Notes under the pieces: model-generated
Told to the model about the DNA's origin: nothing
The model's input: the letters and a program-made list of their open reading frames with translations, nothing else
Databases searched by the model: none
Translations under genes and position numbers: made by a program
Part shown: piece after piece, positions 16,529-25,300 of the stretch
Position numbering within the stretch: position 1 is the stretch's first letter
Layout of the letters: the number at the start of each line of letters is the position of its first letter
Assembly: GCA_013151955.1 (NCBI GenBank)
Contig: JAADHH010000129.1
Span: 9,672 to 59,648 of the forward strand
Length of the DNA: 49,977 nt
Reading direction: 5' to 3'
From: Chloroflexota bacterium
GTDB lineage: Bacteria > Chloroflexota > Anaerolineae > Ardenticatenales > JAADHH01

Positions 16529-16565
16529 TGCCGGTAGGGGCGTGTGGCCTACGCCCCTACCGGCA
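16529..16565. terminator. 15 bp hairpin between precursor and FAAL gene
   Basis: TGCCGGTAGGGGCGT (16529-16543) pairs perfectly with ACGCCCCTACCGGCA (16551-16565) around a 7 nt loop. It could attenuate transcription so that precursor mRNA exceeds that of the 3 kb gene behind it, or protect the 3' end of the precursor mRNA. There is no T tract. A related TAGGGG hairpin occurs at 39040-39065. Confidence 0.55.
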
Positions 16566-16583
16566 CACCAGCATCGTGAACCA

Positions 16584-19526
16584 ATGAAAGCCCAGACGAT
16601 TCCGCAGGCAATTCACCGACAGGTCCGGGCACAGCCAGACAAAGAGGCGCTCGTTTTCCTGGCCGCCGATGGCGTGGCGCAACCGGTTACCTACGCTCGC
16701 CTGCATGCCGACGCCCAGGCAGTGGGTCAGTCGCTCCTTGAACAAGGCGTCCGGCCGGGTGAGCTGGTTATCTTGGCCTTTGACAACGGCTATCCGCTGG
16801 TGGCCGCTTTCTTCGGGACCATGTACGCCGGGGCTGTGCCCTCCATCTTCCCCTACTTTACGGCCCAGTCGCCGCCAAAAGTATATCGGGGCCGGGTGCA
16901 GCAGTTGGTGCGGCAGACGCAGGCCGGGGCGGTGATCACTCTGTCCGGATTACGTACCATGCTGACGGCGGTGCTGATGGACACCAGCTACCGGGTTATC
17001 ACCATAGACGACGAGGCGGCGGGCAACCGTGCCTCTGATAAATTCGTCATCCATCAGGCCGGCCCCGGGGACGTCGCCTACATCCAGTTCAGCAGCGGCT
17101 CGACCGGTGTTCCGAAGGGTGTGTGCATCTCACACCGCGCTGCCTTGAGTACCCTAGACAGCCTGGCGATCCGTCAATCGTTTGGGCCGGCGGATGTAGC
17201 TGTGGGTTGGGGGTCATTCCACCACACCATGGGCCTGGTCAGACACCTGCTGCTGCCTCTGCTGTTCGGCGGGCAAACGATCGTGATGGATCCGCATTCC
17301 TGGCTTCGCGATCCCGCCTCGCTCTTTCGAGCCGTCCATCGTTTCCGGGGCACAATCACCTGTATGCCTACCTTTGCCTTTGCTCACTGCGCGCAGATGG
17401 TGCGGGAAACAGAAATCCAGGGTCTGGATCTGAGTAGCTGGCGAGTGCTTGGGTGCGCAGCCGAGCCGATCCAGGTCGACACCCTGAAGAAGTTTGTTGC
17501 GCGATTCTCTCCCTATGGATTGAGGCCACGGGCACTCGCGGCCGGGTACGGTTTGAGCGAAAACACGGTCAACGTGTCGCAGTGTCCGCCAAACCAGGGA
17601 CTACATATCGACTCGGTCTCCCAAACCGTTTTGTCCGCCGAAAGCCGGGCGCGTCCGGTCTCCAATGCAGACCGAGACGCCCTGGCTGTGGTCAGTTGCG
17701 GCACACCGCTCGCTAGCACCGAAGTCGCGATTATTGACGACGGCGGTCGGCCTCTGCCCGAACGCCATGTGGGAGAAATCTGCATACGCGGAGACTCCCT
17801 CTTTTCCGGCTACTACCGCCAGCCGGAAGCGACGGCCCAGGCCATGCAGGGCGGCTGGCTCCACACCGGCGACCGAGGCTACCTGGCCGGCGGCGAGCTG
17901 TACGTGGTGGGCCGCAAGAAAGACCTGATCATCAGCGCCGGGCAGAACATCTACCCGCACTACGTGGAGGAGATCGCTCAGGCCGCGGTCGGACCGCAGG
18001 CGCAGCGGGCGGCCGCCTTTGGCATCCGCGACGAACGGCTGGGCACCGAACTACCCGTCGCGGTCGTCGAACTGCGCGGGCGCGTGGAAGACGCCGAACG
18101 AGAAACCCTGGTCGCCAAAATCCGGCAGCGGGTGCAGGAGGAAGTGGACGTGCACCTGGCCGACGTGCGCCTGGTGCGCACCGGCTGGGTGAAAGTCACT
18201 ACCAGCGGCAAGGTCGCCCGCGCTGCCAATCGCCAAAAGTATCTGGACGCCGGTTTCCGGCCCCCCTTCAGCGACCTGTTCGGTCTCGATCTCTCGGCGA
18301 ATCAACCGGTCGCCGCCCTGGAAGGGGCGCTGATGCGCATCGTGGCCGCCGTGACCGGCAAGACAGACCTGGACCCGCAAGCGAACCTGGACGAATTGGG
18401 CGTTGACTCGCTGGCCATGGTGCAGGTGTTGCTCCTCATCGAGGAAAACCTGGGCCGTCCCGTGCCGATGGAGCAGTTGGCCAAGCAGCCGACCATCCAT
18501 TATCTGGCGCGCTTGTTGCAGGATGGCAGTCGGGACACAGCAACGGCTCCGGCGGCCGCAGCACCGGAGGATGTCTACCCCATCGGTCCGCGGGGCGTTC
18601 GAAAGCCGGCGGCGATGGGCCCGTGGCGCTGGCGACGCAACCGGCTGCTGCAACGGGGGCCGGCTCTCCGCGGCCGGGCGTTGCCCTACGGCCTGGGGAC
18701 GCGGTTGCTGCGTGCCGTGGCCAGCCGGCCCAGCCTGCGCCAGACGTTCTACCCGCGTGAGATTGCGCTTCTACAGCGTTGCCTGGAAAGCGTGCCGGTG
18801 CAGAGCGATCCCGAAGACGTGCTTCGGCTCAACCTGATGGTCAACTCGTGGGCCAATTGGCGGCGGCTGGCCCTGGCGGACGATGCTGCGTTCGCCCACT
18901 GGGTGACGGTGCGGGGCGAAGAGGTGTTGGAACGAGCAGAGGGAGAAGGCCGCGGTGCGGTGCTGGTGTTTCACCACACCGAGCTGAAGAAGGTGCTGCG
19001 CCGGCTCCCTGTGCTGCAAGGCCGGGACCTGGCCATCATCGGCAACGTGGGTGCGGCCACGCTGACGCAAAGCGGCCTACCGCATTTGGCCAAGGCGGTC
19101 GCGCGAGGCGAAACCCTGTCCACGACTGCGGTGCGCTCGGCGCAACTGGTGCGTGCCCTACAGACGTTGCGCGCCGGTGGTCTCGCCTACGTGGCCGCGG
19201 ACGACGACGATGGCCGCGGCGGCATCCATGTGTCCTTCCACGGGCGTTGGCGACCCTTCCGGCCCGGCGCGGCGGAGTTGGCCTTGCAAAGTGGTGCCGC
19301 CTTCGTGCCGGTCTTTGCCAGCATGGACCTGGCCGGCCACATCGCCTTCGAGTTCCTGGAGCCGCTGACCCCGGAGGGGGCAAGCCACCAGGCGCAGGTG
19401 GAAAGCCTGCTGCACGGATACGCCGATCTCCTGATCGGTCGCTACACCACCGACCTAGGTGCGATGGAATGGTACATCCTGCGCAAGTTCCTGCGGCTGC
19501 CGGCGGTGGGCGTGCGCAGCAAATAA
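16584..19526 (+). CDS. Fatty-acyl-AMP ligase - acyl carrier protein - LpxL-like acyltransferase fusion
   Basis: The start is placed at ATG 16584 (MKAQTIPQAIHRQVRAQPDKEALVF), since the frame upstream crosses the hairpin. 980 residues in three parts. Residues 1-580: adenylate-forming ligase with FSSGSTGVPKGV (about 169-180), GYGLSENT (about 321) and GRKKDLIISAGQNIYP (about 443), the last typical of FAALs. Residues 580-650: carrier domain with GVDSLAMV, pantetheine Ser609. Residues 720-980: a LPLAT-type acyltransferase (HHTELKK near 797; PFRPGAAELALQSGAAFVPVF), where the strict HX4D/E spacing is not clear. The layout suggests one polypeptide that activates, carries and transfers a fatty acid. 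In a lasso cluster the acceptor may be the peptide; a lipid acceptor is the alternative. Confidence 0.8.
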   Translation: MKAQTIPQAIHRQVRAQPDKEALVFLAADGVAQPVTYARLHADAQAVGQSLLEQGVRPGELVILAFDNGYPLVAAFFGTMYAGAVPSIFPYFTAQSPPKVYRGRVQQLVRQTQAGAVITLSGLRTMLTAVLMDTSYRVITIDDEAAGNRASDKFVIHQAGPGDVAYIQFSSGSTGVPKGVCISHRAALSTLDSLAIRQSFGPADVAVGWGSFHHTMGLVRHLLLPLLFGGQTIVMDPHSWLRDPASLFRAVHRFRGTITCMPTFAFAHCAQMVRETEIQGLDLSSWRVLGCAAEPIQVDTLKKFVARFSPYGLRPRALAAGYGLSENTVNVSQCPPNQGLHIDSVSQTVLSAESRARPVSNADRDALAVVSCGTPLASTEVAIIDDGGRPLPERHVGEICIRGDSLFSGYYRQPEATAQAMQGGWLHTGDRGYLAGGELYVVGRKKDLIISAGQNIYPHYVEEIAQAAVGPQAQRAAAFGIRDERLGTELPVAVVELRGRVEDAERETLVAKIRQRVQEEVDVHLADVRLVRTGWVKVTTSGKVARAANRQKYLDAGFRPPFSDLFGLDLSANQPVAALEGALMRIVAAVTGKTDLDPQANLDELGVDSLAMVQVLLLIEENLGRPVPMEQLAKQPTIHYLARLLQDGSRDTATAPAAAAPEDVYPIGPRGVRKPAAMGPWRWRRNRLLQRGPALRGRALPYGLGTRLLRAVASRPSLRQTFYPREIALLQRCLESVPVQSDPEDVLRLNLMVNSWANWRRLALADDAAFAHWVTVRGEEVLERAEGEGRGAVLVFHHTELKKVLRRLPVLQGRDLAIIGNVGAATLTQSGLPHLAKAVARGETLSTTAVRSAQLVRALQTLRAGGLAYVAADDDDGRGGIHVSFHGRWRPFRPGAAELALQSGAAFVPVFASMDLAGHIAFEFLEPLTPEGASHQAQVESLLHGYADLLIGRYTTDLGAMEWYILRKFLRLPAVGVRSK

Positions 19527-19581
19527 AATTGGCCCGCTCACGGCGGATGACAATCCGCCCGCGCGGGAACGTGGACTGTCG
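19513..19581 (-). repeat. Dispersed ~69 bp repeat, copy 1
   Basis: Its reverse complement matches 38912-38981: both contain CGACAGTCC, TGTCATCCGCCG, GAGCGGGC and TATTTGCTGCGCA in order. An internal dyad GGCGGAT/ATCCGCC can form a hairpin. It overlaps the last codons and stop of the FAAL fusion, so insertion may have reset the 3' end of that gene. Confidence 0.65.
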
Positions 19582-19709
19582 TCCTGTCGTCCGCTTTGAG
19601 CTCGTAAGCCACAGTCACGGAAACTACCGCGCAAGCCCGCGGTCTTCCCTGCTTGACACCTGTGACTTCGCGCAAACGGTACACATCAGAAGAGGAGGGG
19701 GGACTGCCC

Positions 19710-20921
19710 ATGAAAGTCCACATGACAGGACCGAACTTGCCGCCCGAAGTCGAGTTGCTCCTCTGCTGCGCCCGCACGCAGATGGACGCTAAGTCCGCCG
19801 GCCGCCTCCTGCACTTGACGGCCGGCGAGATCGATTGGGGGGTCGTGGACCGGCTGGCCCGTCACCACCGGCTGGTGCCGCTGCTCCACCGAAATCTCAA
19901 GGCCACTGCCGCGCACGCGGTCCCGGATGACGTTCTGCGCCAATTCCAGGCCCGGTTTACAACGATTGCCCATCGCAACCTGCGCTGGACGGGAGAGTTG
20001 TTGAGGATCATCGCGTTGTTCGAGGCACACGAAATCCCCGCCATCCCGTACAAGGGGCCGGCGCTGGCCGCTCTCCTCTACGGCAGTCTGGTGTTGCGCC
20101 AGTTCCGCGACCTGGACCTCCTGGTGCGCGAAGAAGACGCCCTGCGGGCACAAGACTTGCTGCTCGATGGGAGCTATCGGTCGCAGTTCGATTTCGACGG
20201 CGTCCCCCAAGAACTGTTGCTGCGCAACCGCCATCACTTCAACCTGTTACATGCGGACGATGCCCTTGTCGTGGAGCTACACTACCGCATCCTGGCGCAC
20301 GTGCACGACTTTCGCATTGACCTGAATCGCCTGTGGGCCGGCCTGGAACTGCTGGAGATCGCCGGAACAACGGTGGCTACCTTCCCGCCGGAGGACTGGC
20401 TCTTGATCCTTTGCGTGCACGGCGGCATCCACCGCTGGAAGAGGTTGCACTGGCTCTGCGACGTAGCGGAACTGATCCGCGCACACCCCGGCCTAGGCTG
20501 GGCGCGGGTGCTGAAGCGGGCGGAGGCGCTGGACATGCGGCGGATGTTCCTGCTGGGCATATTCCTGGCGGACGATCTCTGCGGGGCCGTGTTGCCCGAA
20601 CAAATTAGGCGAGCGACGCAGGCGGACCGGACGGTGCCGGTGCTGGGTGCGCAGATACGCGAGCAGTTCGGTCGCGATCCGGAAGCCGATTTTGGCACGG
20701 CGGAGTTCCACCTCTACCGGCTGAGGGCCAGGGAACACTGGCGGGACCGGGTGCGCTATTGCCTTGCTGTGGTGAGTGTGGCGACACCGGCGGAGTACAT
20801 GGCCCTCGCGCTGCCTTCCAGACTTTCGTTCCTCTATTCCTTGTTCCGGCCAATCCGGCTGGCCGGCAAGTACGGGCTCAGGCTGCTGAGACGCATCACC
20901 CCCACGTCTCGCACGCCGTGA
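19710..20921 (+). CDS. Nucleotidyltransferase family protein of the lasso cluster
   Basis: ATG 19710 has a strong Shine-Dalgarno (GGAGGGG at 19694-19700) and is preferred over an upstream GTG-type extension from 19653. 403 residues. The catalytic pattern is YKGPALAALLYGSLVLRQFRDLDLLV: Gly125-Ser126 followed by the metal-binding Asp134 and Asp136, as in PF14907 (uncharacterised nucleotidyltransferase). A His/Glu-rich stretch follows (NRHHFNLLH...VVELHY). Related genes occur beside kinases in Bacillaceae lasso clusters; in pseudomycoidin such a protein has been linked to modification of the phosphorylated C-terminus (from memory). The same role here is inference. It is 183 bp behind the FAAL gene and closes the cluster. 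Confidence 0.75.
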   Translation: MKVHMTGPNLPPEVELLLCCARTQMDAKSAGRLLHLTAGEIDWGVVDRLARHHRLVPLLHRNLKATAAHAVPDDVLRQFQARFTTIAHRNLRWTGELLRIIALFEAHEIPAIPYKGPALAALLYGSLVLRQFRDLDLLVREEDALRAQDLLLDGSYRSQFDFDGVPQELLLRNRHHFNLLHADDALVVELHYRILAHVHDFRIDLNRLWAGLELLEIAGTTVATFPPEDWLLILCVHGGIHRWKRLHWLCDVAELIRAHPGLGWARVLKRAEALDMRRMFLLGIFLADDLCGAVLPEQIRRATQADRTVPVLGAQIREQFGRDPEADFGTAEFHLYRLRAREHWRDRVRYCLAVVSVATPAEYMALALPSRLSFLYSLFRPIRLAGKYGLRLLRRITPTSRTP

Positions 20922-21086
20922 ATCACTTCCTCCATCTCTCCGCGCTCGCCGAGGTCTTCTGGCAGCCCCCCCCATGCCGGACCAGGGTCTCCCGACACAT
21001 TCCCAGTCGGGTCAGTGACCGATCATGTATAGACGTTGGCCCTTCGGGCCGCAGAGGGCCGCCCCTCCGCTTCGAGGCTCCTAATT

Positions 21087-21116
21087 TTGCCAAGATGGCG
21101 CAAAGTATGATATAAT
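21087..21116 (+). promoter_or_regulatory. Orphan promoter (left copy of the tRNA promoter)
   Basis: TTGCCA (21087-21092), 18 bp spacer, TATAAT (21111-21116), identical to the functional tRNA promoter at 26608-26637. It now reads into a tRNA stub and antisense to the transposase remnant. Confidence 0.65.
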
Positions 21117-21143
21117 GTGAGCATGACGTTGTGACAACATGCC

Positions 21144-21155
21144 GGGCCCTCAGCG
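21144..21155 (+). pseudogene. tRNA-Ile2 5' stub
   Basis: Begins with the tRNA acceptor strand GGGCCC, loses five bases (TTAGC), continues TCAGCG and then stops matching. Everything 3' of the D arm is absent. Confidence 0.7.
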
Positions 21156-21339
21156 TAACGGTTGTGCAAATAGAGCGCGAATCGCTCAGAACACCGAAAA
21201 AAAGCAACTTTTCATGAAGGGCAAGGCCGGCTGGAAAACCCAAGCCCTTCTGATTTGCAAAGACCGACCGGCAAACACACTGAGATCAGAGAACCTTAAC
21301 AAGCAACCCTGTTCTGTCCAGCCAACCCAGGCCGATGTG

Positions 21340-22124
21340 TGAGCGCCAGTCTTGACTTGTTGTTTGACTTTGGGCTGGGTGCTGTTCTGCCAGCCCTCGG
21401 GAACCTGGGGGCAAACGTCTGCATACGCCTACGAGCGGGCAACAATCACCCGTTCCGCCCAGGACAAGGTTCGATCCTTCTCCTGGCCCGTGCAAGAGCG
21501 TGTCAGTTCGTACCCTTCGGCGATGGGATCATCCCCTTCCTTGGCATCTGGCCCATAAATGGAGGTCAGTGTCCGCTTGCCATCCAGCGCATCTTGTATC
21601 CAGATGCGCATATCCTGGGCCGCGTCCCCGACCATGGCCAAGGGCGTAAGGTAGTGGTGACCCAAAGAACGAATGTGCACCCGCGTAGCCAACGCACTCA
21701 TCTTGCAATCTCCTACAAACAGCAGACCCGACTGCTTCAGTACGGTCACGATCCGATCAATGATCGGCACGTACAACCCATCATCGGCACGTTCGCCCGA
21801 CACCACATCCGTCGCCATGGGCAATCCCAAGGGGCCCAACGCGCCCATCATCAATTTGGTTTGCCGCAGAGCCGGGTTGTCTTTGCTCTTCCCATACTGA
21901 AACAGTCTCCCTTCACTGTCACCATGATAGCCCGAGACCGTCGTGGCATCCACGCGCACTCGTGCAGTTGTCAGATCATACACCCGCACGATGCTCTGGC
22001 CCAGGTCGCGCTCTATCGGATGCCATTGCTCCGGCTTGCTCAACTCCCGCAACACAATCGCCAAACGGTCGTCCGTAAAGTCCGTCTTGCGGATGCTCAA
22101 GCCGGTCGTTTCTATGTTCCATAA
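21340..22124 (-). pseudogene. IS1634/IS4-like transposase remnant
   Basis: The longest open part (22100-21429, 223 residues) reads KTDFTDDRLAIVLRELS, then VRVDATTVSGYHGDSEGRLFQYGKSKDNPALRQTKLMMGALG, FVGDCKMSALATRVHI and SWAERVIVARS. This is the N-terminal to central part of IS1634-family DDE transposases, which are usually 450-570 residues; the first catalytic Asp is in RVDATT. A TAG follows ARS, after which the same frame continues with degenerate sequence. The N-terminal part before about residue 90 of the family is missing. It is a decayed insertion sequence. Clear terminal inverted repeats were not identified. Confidence 0.75.
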
Positions 22125-22354
22125 TTATGTAAAATGGATACTGAAAATCAATGGTTCATTGTCGATGGGAAAGCTATCAAGGTTTTCTCTCCGACAGACT
22201 GCTAGTGGCTTGCGTGCTTCGCCCAGTGCCGATTTTACTCCGGCACAGCCAGACGCACAAGCCCCCCGAGTCAAAGTCATTCTCTGAAGGACCTATAGTT
22301 CGGCTATGTTTTTCCACTTGAGCTTATGCGTATGGGGAGGAGGGGAGTAAGGCC

Positions 22355-25300
22355 ATGAACAGGAATCTCGAACGGCCCCGAAAGTCCGACCGAAACAACG
22401 GCTCGCGTTTCCATGCGCCGAATGGATCGGCCAGGCCGGGGGGTCTGGCTGTGGGTCTGGCCTTGCTCCTGCTCGGGCTGGTGGTTGCCCTAATTGGTTC
22501 GGCACCCGCCAGAGCAGCCCGGTCGAACAGGCCCTCAGCCACGCTCAAGAACACCACCGTAGGACTGGAAAGTTCGTGGGGCACGACGCAGCCTGATCCC
22601 ATCCAAGGGAAAACCCTGGCGGCAAATGCCCACCCGCTCGCTCCATCATCGTCACGGCCCACTCGCTCGCAGGCACAGCAGGGGACTGCTGCCGCTACGA
22701 CGGAGATGGAGACTGCCCAGGGTCCCGTCTGGGTATTGGAAGAGATACTCCTCTCGGGGACGGAATGTGACACCTCATTTGCCTCCTACAAACAGTTGCC
22801 CATCGGTACTGGTGCCGTTAGCGCGGGATGCACGCTGGAAGAGGCCGGAGGTACCTCTACGGTGTTCGGCACACTGAGCTTCAGCTATCCACTGCAACTC
22901 ACCTACGAAGCACCGGGCACCTTCTCCGCGCAGGCCAGCGGCGCATTCCAATGGTCGATGCCGAGAAGCGGCAAGGCTGTACTCAACCCAAGCATGAAAG
23001 GAGCACTCTTCAGTCACAACCCCGATTGTGAGAAGGACGAATATGTGCAGACAGAGTACCTAGGGGGCACCGGTTCGGCCGGCCTTCAGTGGGATGCGAC
23101 CTGTGCGTATGACAAGCCTTGGTGGTTCGGAGACGATGACTGGTTCGAGTTTGCAGTGACCACCACGGTCTTCGATGACACCAGCTACTTCTGCTGTAGC
23201 CGGGCAAGTTCCTGGTTCCGGGTGTGGTTGCACTACGTGCGTCACCCTGACCCCAGCGCCTGGACCTCCATCGAGGGCCGGGTCTACACCCCCGGGTCGG
23301 ACTTGCCGCTCATTGGCGTGCCGGTGACACTCCTGCGTGGGGGCAACACATTGGGCAGAGCCATCACCCAGTCCCCCGACGGACACTACACCTTGCCCAG
23401 CGTACCCATCACCGACAGCCTGGTGGTGAGTGTCACCCTGGAACATGCGGCCAGAAGTCCCTCGACCTTCCGCGTGATGTACGGTCAGCCTGCCGGGCCA
23501 CTGGCTTATGTTGCTACCAAGCCATTTACCACCGCCGCTGCGCCCAGCCCGCCGCCTCGCGATGTCAACTTCTCTGACAACCCTGATGTCACGACGCATG
23601 CCAGCATCAATCGCACCCGCCTGGACGATCTGGCAACCATCTACTACTACATCCATCAGGCCTGGCAACTGGCCGACAGCATGGGTCAGTTGCTCAACTT
23701 CCAGTTGCCGGTGGACATCATCGCCTTCTCCACACAAAATGGTGTGTACTGGCAGGGACCCAACAGCAGCGGTGCCTGGGCCGGTGTTGATCCCCACATC
23801 AACATCGCAACCACCAGCAGTCTCATCGCGGACGGCAACCGCCCCGACAACCGCGAGTGGCACGAGTTCGGCCACCACGTAATGGCTGATACCCTTAACA
23901 ACCAGTTTCCCGATGACCCTGCCAACAACAACCATGGTGGCTATCCCAATCCCTCCACCACCGACTCGTGGACTGAGGGGTTCGCCGAGTTCTATTCTAT
24001 GATGGTCTCTCGGGACATTGCCGCAACACCTCGTCCGGAGTTGTACCGTTGGTTCGGCTGGGAAGACAATCTGGAATCGAACTACCTGGCCTGGACTACC
24101 CATGCCAACCCACCAGACCCACACCCAAACGCCGTCCAAAACGAGGAGTTGGCGGTTGCTGGTCTACTATGGGACCTAGTTGATCCCATTGACGCCGACG
24201 ACGCTACGGAGCTGACCTCCACATTGGGGATCAGCCTCACCTACGCCGATTGCATCGAGATGAAGTTGGAGGATTTGTGGGCTGACCTTGCCGTGGACTA
24301 CACCAACGTGGTCACGTCATCCACCGTAGCCCAGGGCCAGGGCTTTGGATACCTCTTCGATATGAAGCATCTCTACGATGTCTTGAAGTACAGAGGGATC
24401 GGCTCGACCGACTCCCGAGGCAACGGCTTGAGTGACCTGGACGAGCTGTTCATCGCCCACGGCTTTTTCACCGACGTCAATCCGCAGAACCAAGGCTTTG
24501 ACCCCGGCGAGACGGCGGGCAGGGCGGCCGATGCGGCCCGCCCCGGCCGGCGAAATCGCCCACCTCTCACCGGCTCCTACATCGCCTTCCAGGCGACAGA
24601 TGCCGAAACCGGTGCACCCATTGACGTACAGGACTTTGTTGTCGAGGTACACTTCGCCCAGCCGTTCGCACAGTACAGCTACAGCTTTCGGGCAAACACG
24701 GCCCAGACCCCCGGTCGCCTGTTCTTCCACGGCCCGGATCCGCAGTACGAGGCGACGACCTACATCACCGCGTGGGGACCCGGTGCGAGCTCTATCTCCA
24801 CCGAGCCACTGGTGGTGAACAACGCTTCTTACTGGGAACAGATGGCGTCCGCTCCAACCGACTTCTTCCAGGAGCATACCTTCGAGATGGAGAAGCCTTT
24901 GACCGCCTACCTGCCGGCAGTGCGGAGCAGTTCGGCGGGGCAACACACCCAGGCAACTTCGCCCTTAGCCAGCCTCCGGGCACAGACCCGCACCGGACGG
25001 GCATGCGTGCCGGAGGGGGAACCGCCGACAAAGACACCCACACCGGCGTCGCCCACATCGTCGTCCACACCGTCACCCACGGCGTCGCCCACAACGACCG
25101 GAACGCCGGGAACACCCACACCGACACATACGCCCACGCCGACTGGAACGCCAACAGCAACGCACACACCCACGCCGACCGCCACGCGAACACCCACGCG
25201 AACAGCGACTGCCACGCGCACGCCGACAAATACGTCCACGCCGACGGCAACCACCACGCCCACCTGCCCGCTCGACGCCCCGCTGCTCGATGACGACTTC

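Larger units (their letters stand above)
21010..21155 (+). repeat. Direct duplication of the tRNA-Ile2 upstream region (left copy)
   Basis: Matches 26532-26681 almost base for base, including promoter and leader, with a few substitutions, a 1 bp indel and a 5 bp deletion inside the tRNA part. The two copies bound a 5.4 kb interval. Confidence 0.85.

Noticed and set aside
21339-22124. 261-codon plus-strand frame
   Set aside because: Antisense to the transposase remnant, which has recognisable DDE-family sequence on the minus strand.
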